Shown one piece after another: positions 7,674-16,921 of a DNA stretch of 44,139 bases. Below the pieces are notes generated by a model, which was given only the letters and a program-made list of their open reading frames with translations, was not told the DNA's origin and made no database searches. Numbering within the stretch: position 1 is the stretch's first letter; the number at the start of each line of letters is the position of its first letter. The DNA comes from Planctomycetales bacterium (GTDB taxonomy: Bacteria; Planctomycetota; Planctomycetia; Pirellulales; Lacipirellulaceae): NCBI GenBank assembly GCA_020427155.1, contig JAGQOW010000027.1:1-44139 (forward strand), written 5' to 3'. The position numbers were made by a program, and so were the translations under genes.

Positions 7674-8999
7674 ATGACCAGATTGAACACGACCCTGCCG
7701 GGCATGGCTTCGCCCGATAAAGAAGCAGAGTTTGAAAAGCTCAAACAGAGCATTCACTCTAAGCTGGTCGATAAACTCGACCTTTCGCACGTGGGCGAAT
7801 TGCAGGGAGACGTGCTCCGACGTGAGATTCGTCTGGTCGTCGAACACTTGTGCGATACTGAAGACACGTTTCTCAATCGCAGCGAGCGAGAGCGGCTCAT
7901 TGACGAAGTTCTCGACGAGACATTCGGCCTGGGCCCGCTGGAGATGCTGCTGAAAGACCCGAAGATCAGCGAAATTATGATCAACGGTTGCAAAGACGTG
8001 TTTGTAGAAAGCGGCGGAAAGTTGACGAAAACCTCGGTAACTTTTCGCGACGACAAGCATCTGATGCAGATCATCGATCGCATCGTCTCGAAAGTCGGTC
8101 GTCGAGTAGACGAAGTCTGCCCGATGGTCGACGCCCGTTTGCCTGACGGCTCGCGTGTGAACGCCATCATTCCGCCCCTGGCATTGGACGGCCCTAGCGT
8201 CACGATTCGACGCTTTGGTTCCAACCCGCTGAAACTCGAAGACCTGTTGAACTACAAGAGCATGACGCCCGAGATGGTGATGCTCTTGGAAGGAGCCATG
8301 AAAGCCCACCTGAATATCATTATCTCAGGCGGTACAGGTTCAGGTAAAACTACCTTGCTCAATACTCTTTCGAGTTTCATTTCCAACGAAGATCGCATTG
8401 TAACGATCGAAGATGCCGCCGAATTGCAGTTGCAGCAAAGCCATATCGTGCGTCTAGAAACCCGGCCGGCGAATATCGAAGGCAAAGGACGTATTTCCGC
8501 AACCGACTTGGTTCGCAACTGTTTGCGTATGCGTCCCGACCGCATCATTATCGGCGAATGCCGCGGGGCTGAAACGCTCGACATGCTTCAAGCGATGAAC
8601 ACGGGCCACGACGGTTCGTTGACCACCTGCCATGCCAATACGCCGCGCGATGCGATCGCCCGCCTGGAAACGATGATCATGATGGGTGGTTTCGAGATGC
8701 CCATGCGAGCAATGAGAACGCAAATCGCAAGTGCGGTAAATCTTATTGTGCAGGTCAACCGGCTTTCTGGCGGACCTCGCAAGGTAACCGCGATCACCGA
8801 AGTGCTGGGCATGGAACAAGACACGATTGTTATGCAAGACATTTTCAAATACGAGCAGGAAGGCGTCGACGAAAACGGTCGCGCGGTGGGGTACTTTCTC
8901 TCGACCGGCATCAGGCCCACCTTTATTCCGCGTTTAGAGGCCAACGGCGTGCGACTGCCTGCCAGTGCATTCCGCGAACGCATCATGCTACGAGACTAA
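7674..8999 (+). CDS. cpaF: Tad secretion ATPase CpaF/TadA
   Basis: This 441-residue hexameric ATPase of the GspE/PulE family powers Flp pilus extension (and retraction) at the inner membrane. An N-terminal three-helix region (about 15-90, ending FGLGPLEMLLKDPKISEIMING) is followed by the RecA-like core: Walker A GGTGSGKTT (219-227), Asp box VTIEDAAEL, Walker B-type IIIGECRGAE (291-300) and the His box LTTCHANTPRDAI. The frame opens at 7485, but that extension (63 residues) looks unlike protein. ATG 7674, with AAGGA about 12 bases upstream, precedes the conserved region. A hairpin and tadB follow. Confidence 0.93.
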   Translation: MTRLNTTLPGMASPDKEAEFEKLKQSIHSKLVDKLDLSHVGELQGDVLRREIRLVVEHLCDTEDTFLNRSERERLIDEVLDETFGLGPLEMLLKDPKISEIMINGCKDVFVESGGKLTKTSVTFRDDKHLMQIIDRIVSKVGRRVDEVCPMVDARLPDGSRVNAIIPPLALDGPSVTIRRFGSNPLKLEDLLNYKSMTPEMVMLLEGAMKAHLNIIISGGTGSGKTTLLNTLSSFISNEDRIVTIEDAAELQLQQSHIVRLETRPANIEGKGRISATDLVRNCLRMRPDRIIIGECRGAETLDMLQAMNTGHDGSLTTCHANTPRDAIARLETMIMMGGFEMPMRAMRTQIASAVNLIVQVNRLSGGPRKVTAITEVLGMEQDTIVMQDIFKYEQEGVDENGRAVGYFLSTGIRPTFIPRLEANGVRLPASAFRERIMLRD

Positions 9000-9017
9000 G
9001 CAAAATGTGAAATACAG

Positions 9018-9060
9018 CCTGCCGGGGGATTCAGAGGGGGCCCCGGCGGGTTATTGTTCT
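9018..9060 (+). terminator. GC-rich hairpin with T-rich tail between cpaF and tadB
   Basis: Arms 9018-9027 and 9041-9050 pair over ten positions (one G-T) and are followed by TTATTGTTCTT. It has the form of an intrinsic terminator but lies inside the gene cluster, 16 bases after the cpaF stop. It may reduce expression of tadB and later genes relative to cpaF, or stabilise the mRNA 3' end after processing. Confidence 0.55.
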
Positions 9061-9114
9061 TCGACTTTTGCAACTGAGAATCCACATTCAACCCCATACC
9101 TTGGCGAGTCGATC

Positions 9115-10083
9115 ATGCTTCCTAGCATCTTGATCATTGGTTCCGTTTTCATCGGCGTTGTCGCGCTGATCATTGGCGCTGCCATGCTAGTGCGAGACAA
9201 GTCGGTATTGCAGGTAGAAGACCGACTCAACAGTCTAACCGGCAAAGGCGATCTGCTTGACCCTTCGAGTCTCTCGCAAGTGGCTCAAATCATTGCCAAG
9301 CAGAACAATGGGAAAAACGCCTTTGAAGTCTTATTGGCGAACTGGCTGAATCTGTCGCGGCTTTTCGAGCAGGCTGACGTGAACATGTCAGTAGCGACCT
9401 TTATCGGAGCTTGCGTTGGTGTCGGCGCGGGTACGGCGGCTTTGTGTGGCGTGGCGGGACTCCACTGGGGACTGGCTCCGCTGGTCGGACTAAGCTTCAG
9501 CACTTTGCCCTTCTTTTGGCTTTTGTTCAAACGCAAAAGACGGCTCAAAGTCTTTGCTTCTCAGCTGCCTGAAGCGTTGGAACTGATTGCCCGGGCATTG
9601 CGCGCTGGCCACAGCCTGGCGGCTGGCTTCCACTTGGTTTCTCAAGAGGGTTCCGATCCGATTGCCAGCGAGTTTGGCCGGGTATTCGAAGAGCAGAACC
9701 TTGGTATTCCCTTTGAAGAGGCCTTGGAAAGCATTACTCAGCGCGTACCCAATTTGGATCTCAAGTTCTTCGTCACCGCCATCATTCTGCAACGTCAAAC
9801 GGGCGGCGACTTGGCGGAAATCTTGGATAAGATCGGCCGCCTGATTCGAGAGCGGTACAAGATTCTGGGACAGGTCCAGGCGCTTACCGGCGAAGGCCGC
9901 CTCTCGGGCGTCGTGCTACTGGCACTGCCACCTGTGCTGTTTCTTACCGTCTACCGTATGAATCCCGACTATATCATGTTGCTGTTCACCGATGAGTTGG
10001 GCAAGAAGATGCTTCTGTTCGGCATCATTTCGCAGCTCTTTGGGGCCCTGGTCATTCGAAAGATCGTCAACATACGAGTCTGA
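9115..10083 (+). CDS. tadB: Tad inner-membrane platform protein TadB
   Basis: The 322-residue protein carries a T2SSF (GspF-like) domain. Layout: an N-terminal membrane helix (about 3-24), a cytoplasmic segment, two helices around residues 105-145, the conserved T2SSF stretch (PEALELIARALRAGHSLAAGFHLVSQE, with the family's E...L...R.LRAG.s pattern) at about 150-270, and C-terminal helices. TadB and TadC form the membrane platform that couples CpaF to pilus polymerisation. The frame extends upstream to 8965, overlapping cpaF, but ATG 9115 precedes the first helix. The stop is one base from the tadC start, so the two are probably translationally coupled. Confidence 0.92.
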   Translation: MLPSILIIGSVFIGVVALIIGAAMLVRDKSVLQVEDRLNSLTGKGDLLDPSSLSQVAQIIAKQNNGKNAFEVLLANWLNLSRLFEQADVNMSVATFIGACVGVGAGTAALCGVAGLHWGLAPLVGLSFSTLPFFWLLFKRKRRLKVFASQLPEALELIARALRAGHSLAAGFHLVSQEGSDPIASEFGRVFEEQNLGIPFEEALESITQRVPNLDLKFFVTAIILQRQTGGDLAEILDKIGRLIRERYKILGQVQALTGEGRLSGVVLLALPPVLFLTVYRMNPDYIMLLFTDELGKKMLLFGIISQLFGALVIRKIVNIRV

Positions 10084-10084
10084 C

Positions 10085-11065
10085 ATGTCTATTCTCTTAG
10101 CTGAAGTTATCACACAGTCGATGATTACGCGCTTTGCCGTTTTCGGCTGCGCAGCGGCCGCGGCCTGGTGGTTGCTCGATTTCATGTCGAGCAAGAAGCC
10201 ACGTGCCGAGCAGCGACTGGAAGATATTCGTGAGCCGAACACGCGCAAGTCCGACTTGCTTACGCGAGAGAAGGGCTCGAAGGGAGCGATGGGCAAAGTG
10301 CTCGAGATGGCCACCCCTGCCCTCTCCAAACCGTTGCAGCCCAAATCGAGCGAAGAAGTCAGCAAAACAAAAGACAAACTCAATCAGGCTGGCTTCAGAA
10401 ATGAAAAAGCTACCGAGATCTATTGGGCGATGAAAATTGTCGGCCTGGTAGCCGGTTTTCTGATCGGCGGCGGGGCCGTGGTGGTGACTCGAGGAGTGGA
10501 TATCGACTCGCTGACTTACACCGGCATTATCGCAGGTGTGGCGTTCTTCCTGCCTGAACTCATTTTGTGGTTCATTACCAAAAGTCGTCAGGACAGCATC
10601 TTCTATAGCCTGCCCGATGCGCTCGATTTGATGGTTGTCTGCGTCGAATCGGGACTCGGTCTCGATCAAGCGATGCGGAAGGTCGCCGAGGAAATGAAGA
10701 AGTCTTACCGAGTGATTGCCGAGGAGTTCAGCCTGTGCAATCTTCAACTTCAAATGGGGCGGGCGCGCAACGATGTGCTGCACGACTTGGGAGCACGCAC
10801 CGGAGTCGACGATCTCAAAGCACTCGCAGCGATCCTGATTCAGGCTGACAAGTTTGGCTCCAGCATCGCCCAGGCCCTGCGTGTCCAAAGCGATTCGATG
10901 CGAACTCGACGAAGTCAGCTAGCAGAAGAAAAGGCCGCGAAAACTGCGGTGAAACTGATCTTTCCGCTCGTGATTTTCATCTTTCCCGCGATCTTCATAG
11001 TCCTCGTGGGCCCGGCTGCTATCACGATGGTCAACGAGCTGCTGCCAACCATGAATGTAAAATAG
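10085..11065 (+). CDS. tadC: Tad inner-membrane platform protein TadC
   Basis: This 326-residue partner of TadB has the same architecture: an N-terminal helix (about 11-32), a charged linker (about 33-100), two helices near 115-170, a T2SSF domain (LPDALDLMVVCVESGLGLDQAMRKVAEEM, then ADKFGSSIAQALRVQSDSMRTRRSQLAEEKAAK, the highly conserved C-terminal signature of TadC) and a terminal helix pair. The start follows the tadB stop after a single base, so the genes form one operon. A possible pair of alternative hairpins lies just after its stop at 11091-11126. Confidence 0.92.
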   Translation: MSILLAEVITQSMITRFAVFGCAAAAAWWLLDFMSSKKPRAEQRLEDIREPNTRKSDLLTREKGSKGAMGKVLEMATPALSKPLQPKSSEEVSKTKDKLNQAGFRNEKATEIYWAMKIVGLVAGFLIGGGAVVVTRGVDIDSLTYTGIIAGVAFFLPELILWFITKSRQDSIFYSLPDALDLMVVCVESGLGLDQAMRKVAEEMKKSYRVIAEEFSLCNLQLQMGRARNDVLHDLGARTGVDDLKALAAILIQADKFGSSIAQALRVQSDSMRTRRSQLAEEKAAKTAVKLIFPLVIFIFPAIFIVLVGPAAITMVNELLPTMNVK

Positions 11066-11090
11066 GCAGGCTACGTCAAATAATTGGGTT

Positions 11091-11126
11091 TAATCAGAAG
11101 TAACGCAGCCTGATTAGAACTTCTGA
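11091..11126 (+). promoter_or_regulatory. Two mutually exclusive hairpins after tadC
   Basis: TAATCAG (11091-11097) can pair with CTGATTA (11110-11116), while the overlapping TCAGAAGT (11094-11101) can pair with ACTTCTGA (11119-11126). The pairs share bases, so only one can form. This could be a switch or simply a weak 3' end structure; no T tract follows. Confidence 0.3.
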
Positions 11127-11301
11127 CGATACTGACGACGGAAGCGATCATTTTTGTCGCTGCTTGGATAGCTGGGGTCATGCGCTCCGGTTGCTAACGA
11201 GCCTTCCCGCGGCTCGCAGCGACAAGCCCTGCCGCTCACTTGGTACGAGTGTCCGGCGGTCTCGCCTCCTCAATTCCGCGTTACGGTTAGGACCCAGACA
11301 C

Positions 11302-11901
11302 ATGAAATACCGCTGCATTCAGTACTCCTGTATTTTGGCCAGCGCTTGGATTGCACTAGTTTGCCTCGCCTCGTCGGCCAGCGCGCAGTACGCCCAGTAC
11401 GGGCTCTACGGAAGTTCCTCGTTGGTCGAGGCTTGCCACCTGGGATGTCGTGCCAACCAAATGTGGCCTGCCCAATATATCCCAGCCGCTCGCCGGTCGG
11501 TTTATTGTGCCCATGAAGCGATGATCAATAACGGCTGGCGCCGACAGAACCTGCTGGGAACTTATCACTTCGATTCCGAAACGGGGGAATTAACCGAGGC
11601 TGGCAAACTGAAGGTCAAGTGGATTCTGTCACAGACTCCCCAGCATCGCCGCAGCATCTTTGTCGAGCGAGGCGCAGACTTGGCCAATACCGCTGATCGA
11701 GTCGCCGCGGTGCAGAACTGGGCTGCCAGTTTGAGCCCGTCCGTGGGAACCATCGACGTCAACGATACACACATTGTCGCCGAGGGACATCCCGCCGGCA
11801 CAGTCGACCATATCTTTGTCGGCTTCCAAACCAACCAGCGGCCGCCCGTATTGCCGCCCGACGCAGGTTCTTCGTCGTCGTCATCCAATTCGACAAATTA
11901 G
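11302..11901 (+). CDS. Secreted protein of the tad locus, possible CpaD analogue
   Basis: The 199-residue protein has a clear signal peptide (positively charged start, hydrophobic core, cleavage predicted after ASSASA at about residue 28). The mature part includes four cysteine or tryptophan-rich patches, a segment reading RRSIFVERGADLANTADRVAAVQNWAASL, and a Ser-rich tail. The pattern of a tilted, OmpA-like segment with 'RVAAV' resembles CpaD (a periplasmic Tad lipoprotein), and its position directly after tadC and before a TadD-like lipoprotein supports a pilus role. I cannot assign it to a named family from sequence alone. The frame opens at 11164, but only ATG 11302 gives the signal peptide at the N-terminus. 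Confidence 0.72.
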   Translation: MKYRCIQYSCILASAWIALVCLASSASAQYAQYGLYGSSSLVEACHLGCRANQMWPAQYIPAARRSVYCAHEAMINNGWRRQNLLGTYHFDSETGELTEAGKLKVKWILSQTPQHRRSIFVERGADLANTADRVAAVQNWAASLSPSVGTIDVNDTHIVAEGHPAGTVDHIFVGFQTNQRPPVLPPDAGSSSSSSNSTN

Positions 11902-11948
11902 CAACACAACTAGACAACTGTTGGAGGCTTTCCCAGGGAAGCTTCGCA

Positions 11949-11969
11949 GATTCGGCAGGAAGCCGAATC
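11949..11969. repeat. Small palindrome ahead of the TPR lipoprotein gene
   Basis: GATTCGGC (11949-11956) and GCCGAATC (11962-11969) form a perfect 8-bp stem with a five-base loop, about 30 bases before the start of the next gene. It may influence translation of that gene or be a short dispersed repeat. Confidence 0.4.
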
Positions 11970-11998
11970 CTACCGCAGTCACCAAGGAGGGTGATCCC

Positions 11999-13030
11999 GT
12001 GCGAAACCATTGGTATTTGACCTGGGCGTTGCTGGCGACTGTCGGCTGTGCCGGAGCAAACTTTCCCGGTCCCAACCGAATTGCTCAGCAGCCTCAGCAC
12101 CCTCAGCAGACCCAGCTGGCGACGACGCAACCGGCTGCTTCGCAGCCGACACCGGGCTTCACCCAGCGGATGGTGGCGGCAATCCCGGGAATGCCCAAGG
12201 CGGCTCCCCAGCAGAACCCCAATGTGGTCCAGCCAGAACAACAAAAGCTGGATCCGATATCACTCGGTTTTGCGTCGGGGCCTCCTAATGCGGCTCTTTA
12301 CTTGTCGATGGCACAACTCAGCGATCAGGGAGGCAACACGGATCACGCCCGCAGCATGTACCAGAGAGCTTTGTCGCTCGAGCCGTCCAACCTCAAAGCA
12401 TTGATGGGACTCGCTCGACTGGAAGATCGCGAAGGTCGTCTGAACGAAGCTCTGAAAGTCTATCAGCAAGCACTTGCAGCCCATCCTCAGAATGTGCAAG
12501 TGTTGAACGATCTGGCACTGTGCCACGCTCGTGCGGGCCAGTTGCCGCTTTCACTGCAGCTATTGGGCCATGCGACGACCCTGCAGCCACAGAAGGCCCT
12601 GTACCGTAACAATATTGCCAAGGTACTGATCGAGTTGAATCGCGTCGACGAAGCAGCGGCACACCAGGCCGCCGTGCATCCGCCGGCAATCGCCCAATAC
12701 AACATGGGAGTGTTGCTCAACGATCGTGGCCGCAAGGAAGAAGCGATTCGGTTTTTGACCGCCGCGACTCATATCGATCCGCAACTGGCAGAAGCTAAGG
12801 CGCTGTTGGCGCAGCTTTCCAAAGGACATACTCGGCTAGTCGAGGGTGGAACAAGCTCGCCGAACGACGACATTCTGCCGACGCCGATGACCCCGCCCGC
12901 CGCGGTTGCTGGCGGTGCGTACCCGACGACGGGAGCGATGGCCGTAGCACCGGTCACACAAACGCTGCCGCCCGAAACGGCCCAGGTTCCGATAGGGAAT
13001 TCGCCGGTGCTCCTACCGCCGGTTCGCTAG
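11999..13030 (+). CDS. tadD: TPR lipoprotein, TadD-like
   Basis: This 343-residue protein starts at GTG 11999 with AAGGAGGG nine bases upstream, the strongest ribosome site in this part of the window; longer frames back to 11774 overlap the preceding gene. A short signal ends in a lipobox-like TVGC (cysteine about residue 17), followed by a Gln/Pro-rich linker. From about residue 95 to 275 come tetratricopeptide repeats (for example AALYLSMAQLSDQGGNTDHARSMYQRALSLEP, then LMGLARLEDREGRLNEALKVYQQAL). The tail is Pro/Thr-rich. TadD is the TPR lipoprotein needed for secretin function in Tad systems; position and architecture fit, though TPR proteins are hard to assign finely. Confidence 0.8.
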   Translation: MRNHWYLTWALLATVGCAGANFPGPNRIAQQPQHPQQTQLATTQPAASQPTPGFTQRMVAAIPGMPKAAPQQNPNVVQPEQQKLDPISLGFASGPPNAALYLSMAQLSDQGGNTDHARSMYQRALSLEPSNLKALMGLARLEDREGRLNEALKVYQQALAAHPQNVQVLNDLALCHARAGQLPLSLQLLGHATTLQPQKALYRNNIAKVLIELNRVDEAAAHQAAVHPPAIAQYNMGVLLNDRGRKEEAIRFLTAATHIDPQLAEAKALLAQLSKGHTRLVEGGTSSPNDDILPTPMTPPAAVAGGAYPTTGAMAVAPVTQTLPPETAQVPIGNSPVLLPPVR

Positions 13031-13045
13031 TCGCGATTCTAATGC

Positions 13046-14593
13046 TTAGCGATTCGCGTCCAGACGCCGCGTCAGCTGCGACTTATAAAGGTCTTGAGGG
13101 ACCAATTGCGCGGGCTTCACTGCCTCGAACCAGCGACCTTCCCAATCGGTCAGCGACGGTTTTTCGGAGCGGATGCCAACAAGATTGATGACCTCCGTGG
13201 CCCATCCCGCGGGGAAGTCGACGGGACTCGCGGTACGAATGTTCCACCAGGTAGTCCATGCTCCGCAGTGTCGACCCAGTGCGGCGCCGCCTCCCGAGCG
13301 AAAGATATTGGTCGCTTCACCAGCATCGAGATTGGTGTAGAGGTTGGAATGATTTGCGTACTTGTGATGGTCGAATGTCAAATCTTCTCCGCGGCCCGCA
13401 CGCACCACGTTGCCCGCCGATCCGCGAGTCACCGTAATGTCGTGAATGAACTTGGTACGGAAATCAAAATCACTCAGCAATAGATCGGTTCCACCTAGAG
13501 TAATGCCGTGGTGGCCAGTGCTGTTTCGGCTGGTATCTCGAGGCCGTCCAGATAGCCAAACGACGCCTGTGACGGTAGAGTTGGCGCCCCCGAGGAAAAT
13601 GCCGCTATCGGCGTGGCGAATTTCGACATCTCGTATCCAGCCGTTCCGCACATTGCCGTAGGCAATGGCATTGAATCCCAGTTCGGTGAAGTGCCCCGAA
13701 TAAGGTGTGATTGGGAATTCAAACGCTAGCTGTTCGATGCCGACCTCTTCGACCGTGCTATGAGCGGCATAGAGCGTAGGCTTCCACTCAGGTCGCACAT
13801 CGGTCCGCAACTGCCGATCGAAATCCAATCGGCCAATCTCAGAATCTATACGCGTGATACGGGCTATCCAGGTTTCGAGCGCCCCCTTAAGCTTTGCGGT
13901 GTCGCCCGGGTCGCCCGCATAGAGATGGTTGGCTAGCGAGAGCTCGGAATCGTCTTGAATCACCAGGCGTACCTCATCGCCAATCTTGAAGGCATCGGGC
14001 TTGTCGACGGTTAGGCTGGATTCACCTCGTCTTGCCGGATTGGTTGCGACGGCTAGGAGATTCTTGTCCCATTGTCCTTTGGCCCAGATGATTCCCCCCG
14101 ACCAGGAGTAGTTGGATGTTGGTCTGCCGCCTGTGGTCGCGCCCATGTTCGAGCGTATCATCTCCAAAGGCTTCGGCGCGAAGATCACCGTTTGGTCGGC
14201 TCCCTCACCTCTCAGCACGGTGCTCGAGTCTCGGATCTCAAGAATGTCAGTGATCAAATAGCGTCCACGCGGAATCGCCAGCACCTTTCCGCGCGCCTCG
14301 TTGATAGCTCGGATGAAAGCAGCCGTATCGTCAGTCTTGCCGTCGCCGACCGCACCAAAGTCTTTCACATTTGCTTCGGCGGGACGGTCGGGTAGTTCCG
14401 ACTCGCCGCGCAGGTAACCGGCATAGGAATAGTCGGGCAACCGACCGTCCGACTTCCAACTTTCGCCCGCCTGGCCCCACAACTCGGAAGTCTCGGCATT
14501 GGCCGCCAGGTGACACGTAACAATAGATACCAACACGCCACCCGCAATCGCACAAACTAGTCTCAGCATACTTTGATCTCTCACGCGACCCAT
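13046..14593 (-). CDS. Secreted right-handed beta-helix protein (pectate-lyase-3-like)
   Basis: A 515-residue exported protein with a signal peptide (hydrophobic core near residues 10-28, ending AANAE). At about residue 74 it has VKDFGAVGDGKTDDTAAFIRAI, the signature start of the pectate lyase 3 / GH28-like beta-helix family. The body continues with beta-helix rungs rich in G, N and D (GRYLITDILEIRDSSTVLRGEG). Members act on acidic or sulfated polysaccharides, which suits a planctomycete, but the substrate cannot be read from the sequence. The ATG at 14593 has GAGGA upstream; the ATG at 14569 would also keep the signal peptide. It converges with the tad cluster and seems independent of it. 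Confidence 0.8.
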   Translation of the reverse strand: MGRVRDQSMLRLVCAIAGGVLVSIVTCHLAANAETSELWGQAGESWKSDGRLPDYSYAGYLRGESELPDRPAEANVKDFGAVGDGKTDDTAAFIRAINEARGKVLAIPRGRYLITDILEIRDSSTVLRGEGADQTVIFAPKPLEMIRSNMGATTGGRPTSNYSWSGGIIWAKGQWDKNLLAVATNPARRGESSLTVDKPDAFKIGDEVRLVIQDDSELSLANHLYAGDPGDTAKLKGALETWIARITRIDSEIGRLDFDRQLRTDVRPEWKPTLYAAHSTVEEVGIEQLAFEFPITPYSGHFTELGFNAIAYGNVRNGWIRDVEIRHADSGIFLGGANSTVTGVVWLSGRPRDTSRNSTGHHGITLGGTDLLLSDFDFRTKFIHDITVTRGSAGNVVRAGRGEDLTFDHHKYANHSNLYTNLDAGEATNIFRSGGGAALGRHCGAWTTWWNIRTASPVDFPAGWATEVINLVGIRSEKPSLTDWEGRWFEAVKPAQLVPQDLYKSQLTRRLDANR

Positions 14594-15267
14594 CAGAGCT
14601 CATCCTCGACCGTCGAATCGTACTTGGACACGGCCAGCAGGATTTGCTAGCCAAGTCGTCATCTTATTGATCGCTACGCTCGAAATGAACCCTTGCCACC
14701 GCCACAACTCGCTGCCTCCAACCAAGAAACCGATTATGGCGGCGGCTCATTCGCCGCGCAAGGATCAATAGGATAGTGAAAGATTGAGGGGAATCTCAGC
14801 TGCTTCCGACCTGCTGCTTGGTCACGGCTCCCATCTCTCCAGGCATCCATTGCAACGCCGAAAGCTAATAGGACGCGCCCAAGGTGGCTCATATGGTCGC
14901 CAGGGCCGGGATCACATTCGCTTATGCAGATGCCGGCTGGAAGCTCTCATCCAGAGGCTGATCGGGCGGATTCCCGCATCTGGGGCCCCAGGGAGATTCA
15001 AGTTTTAGTTGACCGTCTCAGGGCCGAGTGATACAGTAACTACAGTTGTATGTCAGCGCATTTCAGCTTTTAGAGCTCAAGTTGGCTGCCGGCTGTATGT
15101 CGACCAGACAGATTCGTAGAATATAGATAGCTGGTATGCCGAACGGGTAGTTGCAGTTCGCTCGAGCTCCAACTAAGGCTGCCGCTGAGCGGTTTGAAGT
15201 CGGCAGCGCGATGCCGACGCTGGTTGTGAACAGTTAGAGAATGGTCCAGCGAGAACAGGAGAGAGGT
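14594..15267. other. Gene-free region, about 670 bases
   Basis: This is the divergent region between the beta-helix protein and the DUF1559 gene. Short frames (for example 14784-15008 +) have no recognisable features, signal peptide or good ribosome site. The part from 15110 to 15260 must hold the promoter of the DUF1559 gene, but no confident -35/-10 pair was found. Confidence 0.5.
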
Positions 15268-16371
15268 ATGATGCAGTATTCAGCTCCAAAGCAACACGGG
15301 ACTGGCAGGAGTGCCTTTACGCTAGTCGAGCTGTTGGTGGTCATCGCGATTATCGGCGTGCTCGTCGCACTGCTCCTGCCGGCAATTCAGTCGGCGCGCG
15401 AAGCAGCCCGGCGCAACACCTGCAAGAACAATCTCAAGCAACTGGCTTTGGGTTGGACCAATCATCACTCCACGGTAAACCACTTTCCTACAGGAGGCTG
15501 GGGGGCCGACTGGGCAGGCGATCCTGATCGTGGATCCGGAAAGGAGCAGCCGGGTGGCTGGGCTTACAACATCCTGCCGTTTATTGAGCAAGGTCCGTTG
15601 CATGCGCAGGGAGCTGATGGCAAGCCTGACGAACTCACGCCACAACAACTTGCCGGAGCTGCTCTGACAATCGTCAGTCCCTTGGCTATGTACACTTGCC
15701 CCAGCCGACGCCCGGGCGTCGTGTTCACCCTCAGGGGACCGGGCGGCAGCGGCGACCCCCCTAACAATTCCGACCCCGTGGAGGATGCCGGACGCAACGA
15801 CTACGCCGCCTGCAGCGGTAGCTGGAACACTTCCTATGGGCCGAATCCCAGTAGTTTTCGAACCTATGTTGAGGGTCGCTGGAGATCTGATTGGGGAACG
15901 ACAGGAGTCACCGGGCAATTGCGAAGTGGCCCGACCACTAGGAATGGCCACATTATCAATGGTGGCGTCGTTTACGATGAAATCGACGGTGTCTCTTTCG
16001 TTCGCAGCGAGATTTCCATCAAGCATATCACCGACGGCACGTCGAACACCTATATGGTTGGCGAAAAGAGCATTGATTCGAGGTATTACCTGAATGGACT
16101 TGACGGCGCTGACAACGAATTCTGGACCAATGGTTACGACCATGACAATTATCGAATGGGCGGAGTAGGTCCTTTCGAGGATAAGGAATTTATCAATGCA
16201 AGTGGGCAAGACGATGGCGCCCATGGAGATTCGTTCGGCTCCGTTCACCAGACTGCCTTTCATATGGCGTACTGTGATGGCAGCGTTCACTCGGTCAATT
16301 ATGACATTGACAAGGTAGCTCACCTCTACCTCTCCAGCCGAAACGACGGGCAAGCCGTGAACGTGGAATAG
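15268..16371 (+). CDS. DUF1559 protein with type IV pilin-like N-terminus
   Basis: This 367-residue protein belongs to a family strongly expanded in planctomycetes. The N-terminal methylation motif is clear: a basic leader, then [34 protein letters not shown] (about residues 17-50), which a prepilin peptidase would cleave before F. The DUF1559 body follows ([16 protein letters not shown], then [14 protein letters not shown], and [13 protein letters not shown]). The C-terminal H-x9-DG motif is present as [12 protein letters not shown]. Function is not established; such proteins are thought to be pseudopilin-like surface components. The CpaA here or a separate PilD could process it. ATG 15268 has CAGGAGAGAGG just upstream; the frame extends back to 15241 without a better site. 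Confidence 0.92.
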   Translation: MMQYSAPKQHGTGRSAFTLVELLVVIAIIGVLVALLLPAIQSAREAARRNTCKNNLKQLALGWTNHHSTVNHFPTGGWGADWAGDPDRGSGKEQPGGWAYNILPFIEQGPLHAQGADGKPDELTPQQLAGAALTIVSPLAMYTCPSRRPGVVFTLRGPGGSGDPPNNSDPVEDAGRNDYAACSGSWNTSYGPNPSSFRTYVEGRWRSDWGTTGVTGQLRSGPTTRNGHIINGGVVYDEIDGVSFVRSEISIKHITDGTSNTYMVGEKSIDSRYYLNGLDGADNEFWTNGYDHDNYRMGGVGPFEDKEFINASGQDDGAHGDSFGSVHQTAFHMAYCDGSVHSVNYDIDKVAHLYLSSRNDGQAVNVE

Positions 16372-16917
16372 GGATTGCTTTGTTTTTCGCAAATCGGCGA
16401 GGCTCTGTCCGCTGAACATTCACTGCACCGAAGCGCCTAACTGAGGCGCTTTGGTGCATCGGTGCCGTAGTTCTAGATAATTGCTGAGCAGGCAAGACGC
16501 GGCATGTCTTTCTGCAGGGTTACGCTCGCCCCAATATGGATGGTTTTCGACTCGACCCTGTCGTGTAGGGTTCATCTCCTCGTGCCGGCTTGGGCACGGC
16601 GTCACTTCTCAGGCCTTGACACCGCACAATCGCGGCAACTCTTCACCGCCGTTTGGCGTAATCTTAAACCTCACCCGCTAGACTACGCAGCAGCAGCTAG
16701 CTTACCGGGACAACAGGATTGCCCAACTCGCGGGCACACTTGGAGAATCCTTGTGCAGGCTTGGCCGTTAGAGCTTGAATCGACTGACTGATTCAGCTTG
16801 AGAAGCACACTTCCAGGGCAACTTCTTTGGCACGACGGTTGCGGTGTATGCCAACGGCGTGGGCAAGCGAGTTCTCGTCAGAGGAGAGATACCGATCCAC
16901 AGATTAGGAGAAGAACA
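16372..16917. other. Gene-poor spacer before the HAD phosphatase
   Basis: Contains the hairpin at 16424-16458 and, at its end, a coding-like remnant (16802-16921). The frames 16504-16791 (+) and 16420-16605 (-) show no recognisable features. No intact gene is supported. Confidence 0.5.
16424..16458 (+). terminator. Strong hairpin after the DUF1559 gene
   Basis: Fifteen-base arms (16424-16438 with 16444-16458, one G-T pair) close a five-base loop 52 bases after the DUF1559 stop. No T tract follows, so it may be an mRNA 3'-end stabiliser or a factor-assisted terminator and not a classic intrinsic one. Confidence 0.5.
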
Positions 16918-16921
16918 GTGA
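16802..16921 (+). pseudogene. Coding-like remnant overlapping the HAD start
   Basis: Between a TGA (16799-16801) and a TGA at 16919-16921 the frame encodes 39 residues with a protein-like look: FQGNFFGTTVAVYANGVGK, then RVLVRGEIPI. There is no ATG, and GTG codons occur only inside. Its stop overlaps the GTG of the phosphatase gene, as in translationally coupled genes. The heptapeptide FFGTTVA recurs on the - strand at 1066-1086. It may be the tail of a lost gene; I do not recognise the family. Confidence 0.35.

Noticed and set aside
13094..13483. 129-residue + strand frame opposite the secreted beta-helix gene
   Set aside because: Antisense shadow of a gene with a signal peptide and pectate-lyase-3 signature.
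14784..15008. 74-residue + strand frame upstream of the DUF1559 gene
   Set aside because: No ribosome site, signal or motif; composition unlike neighbours.
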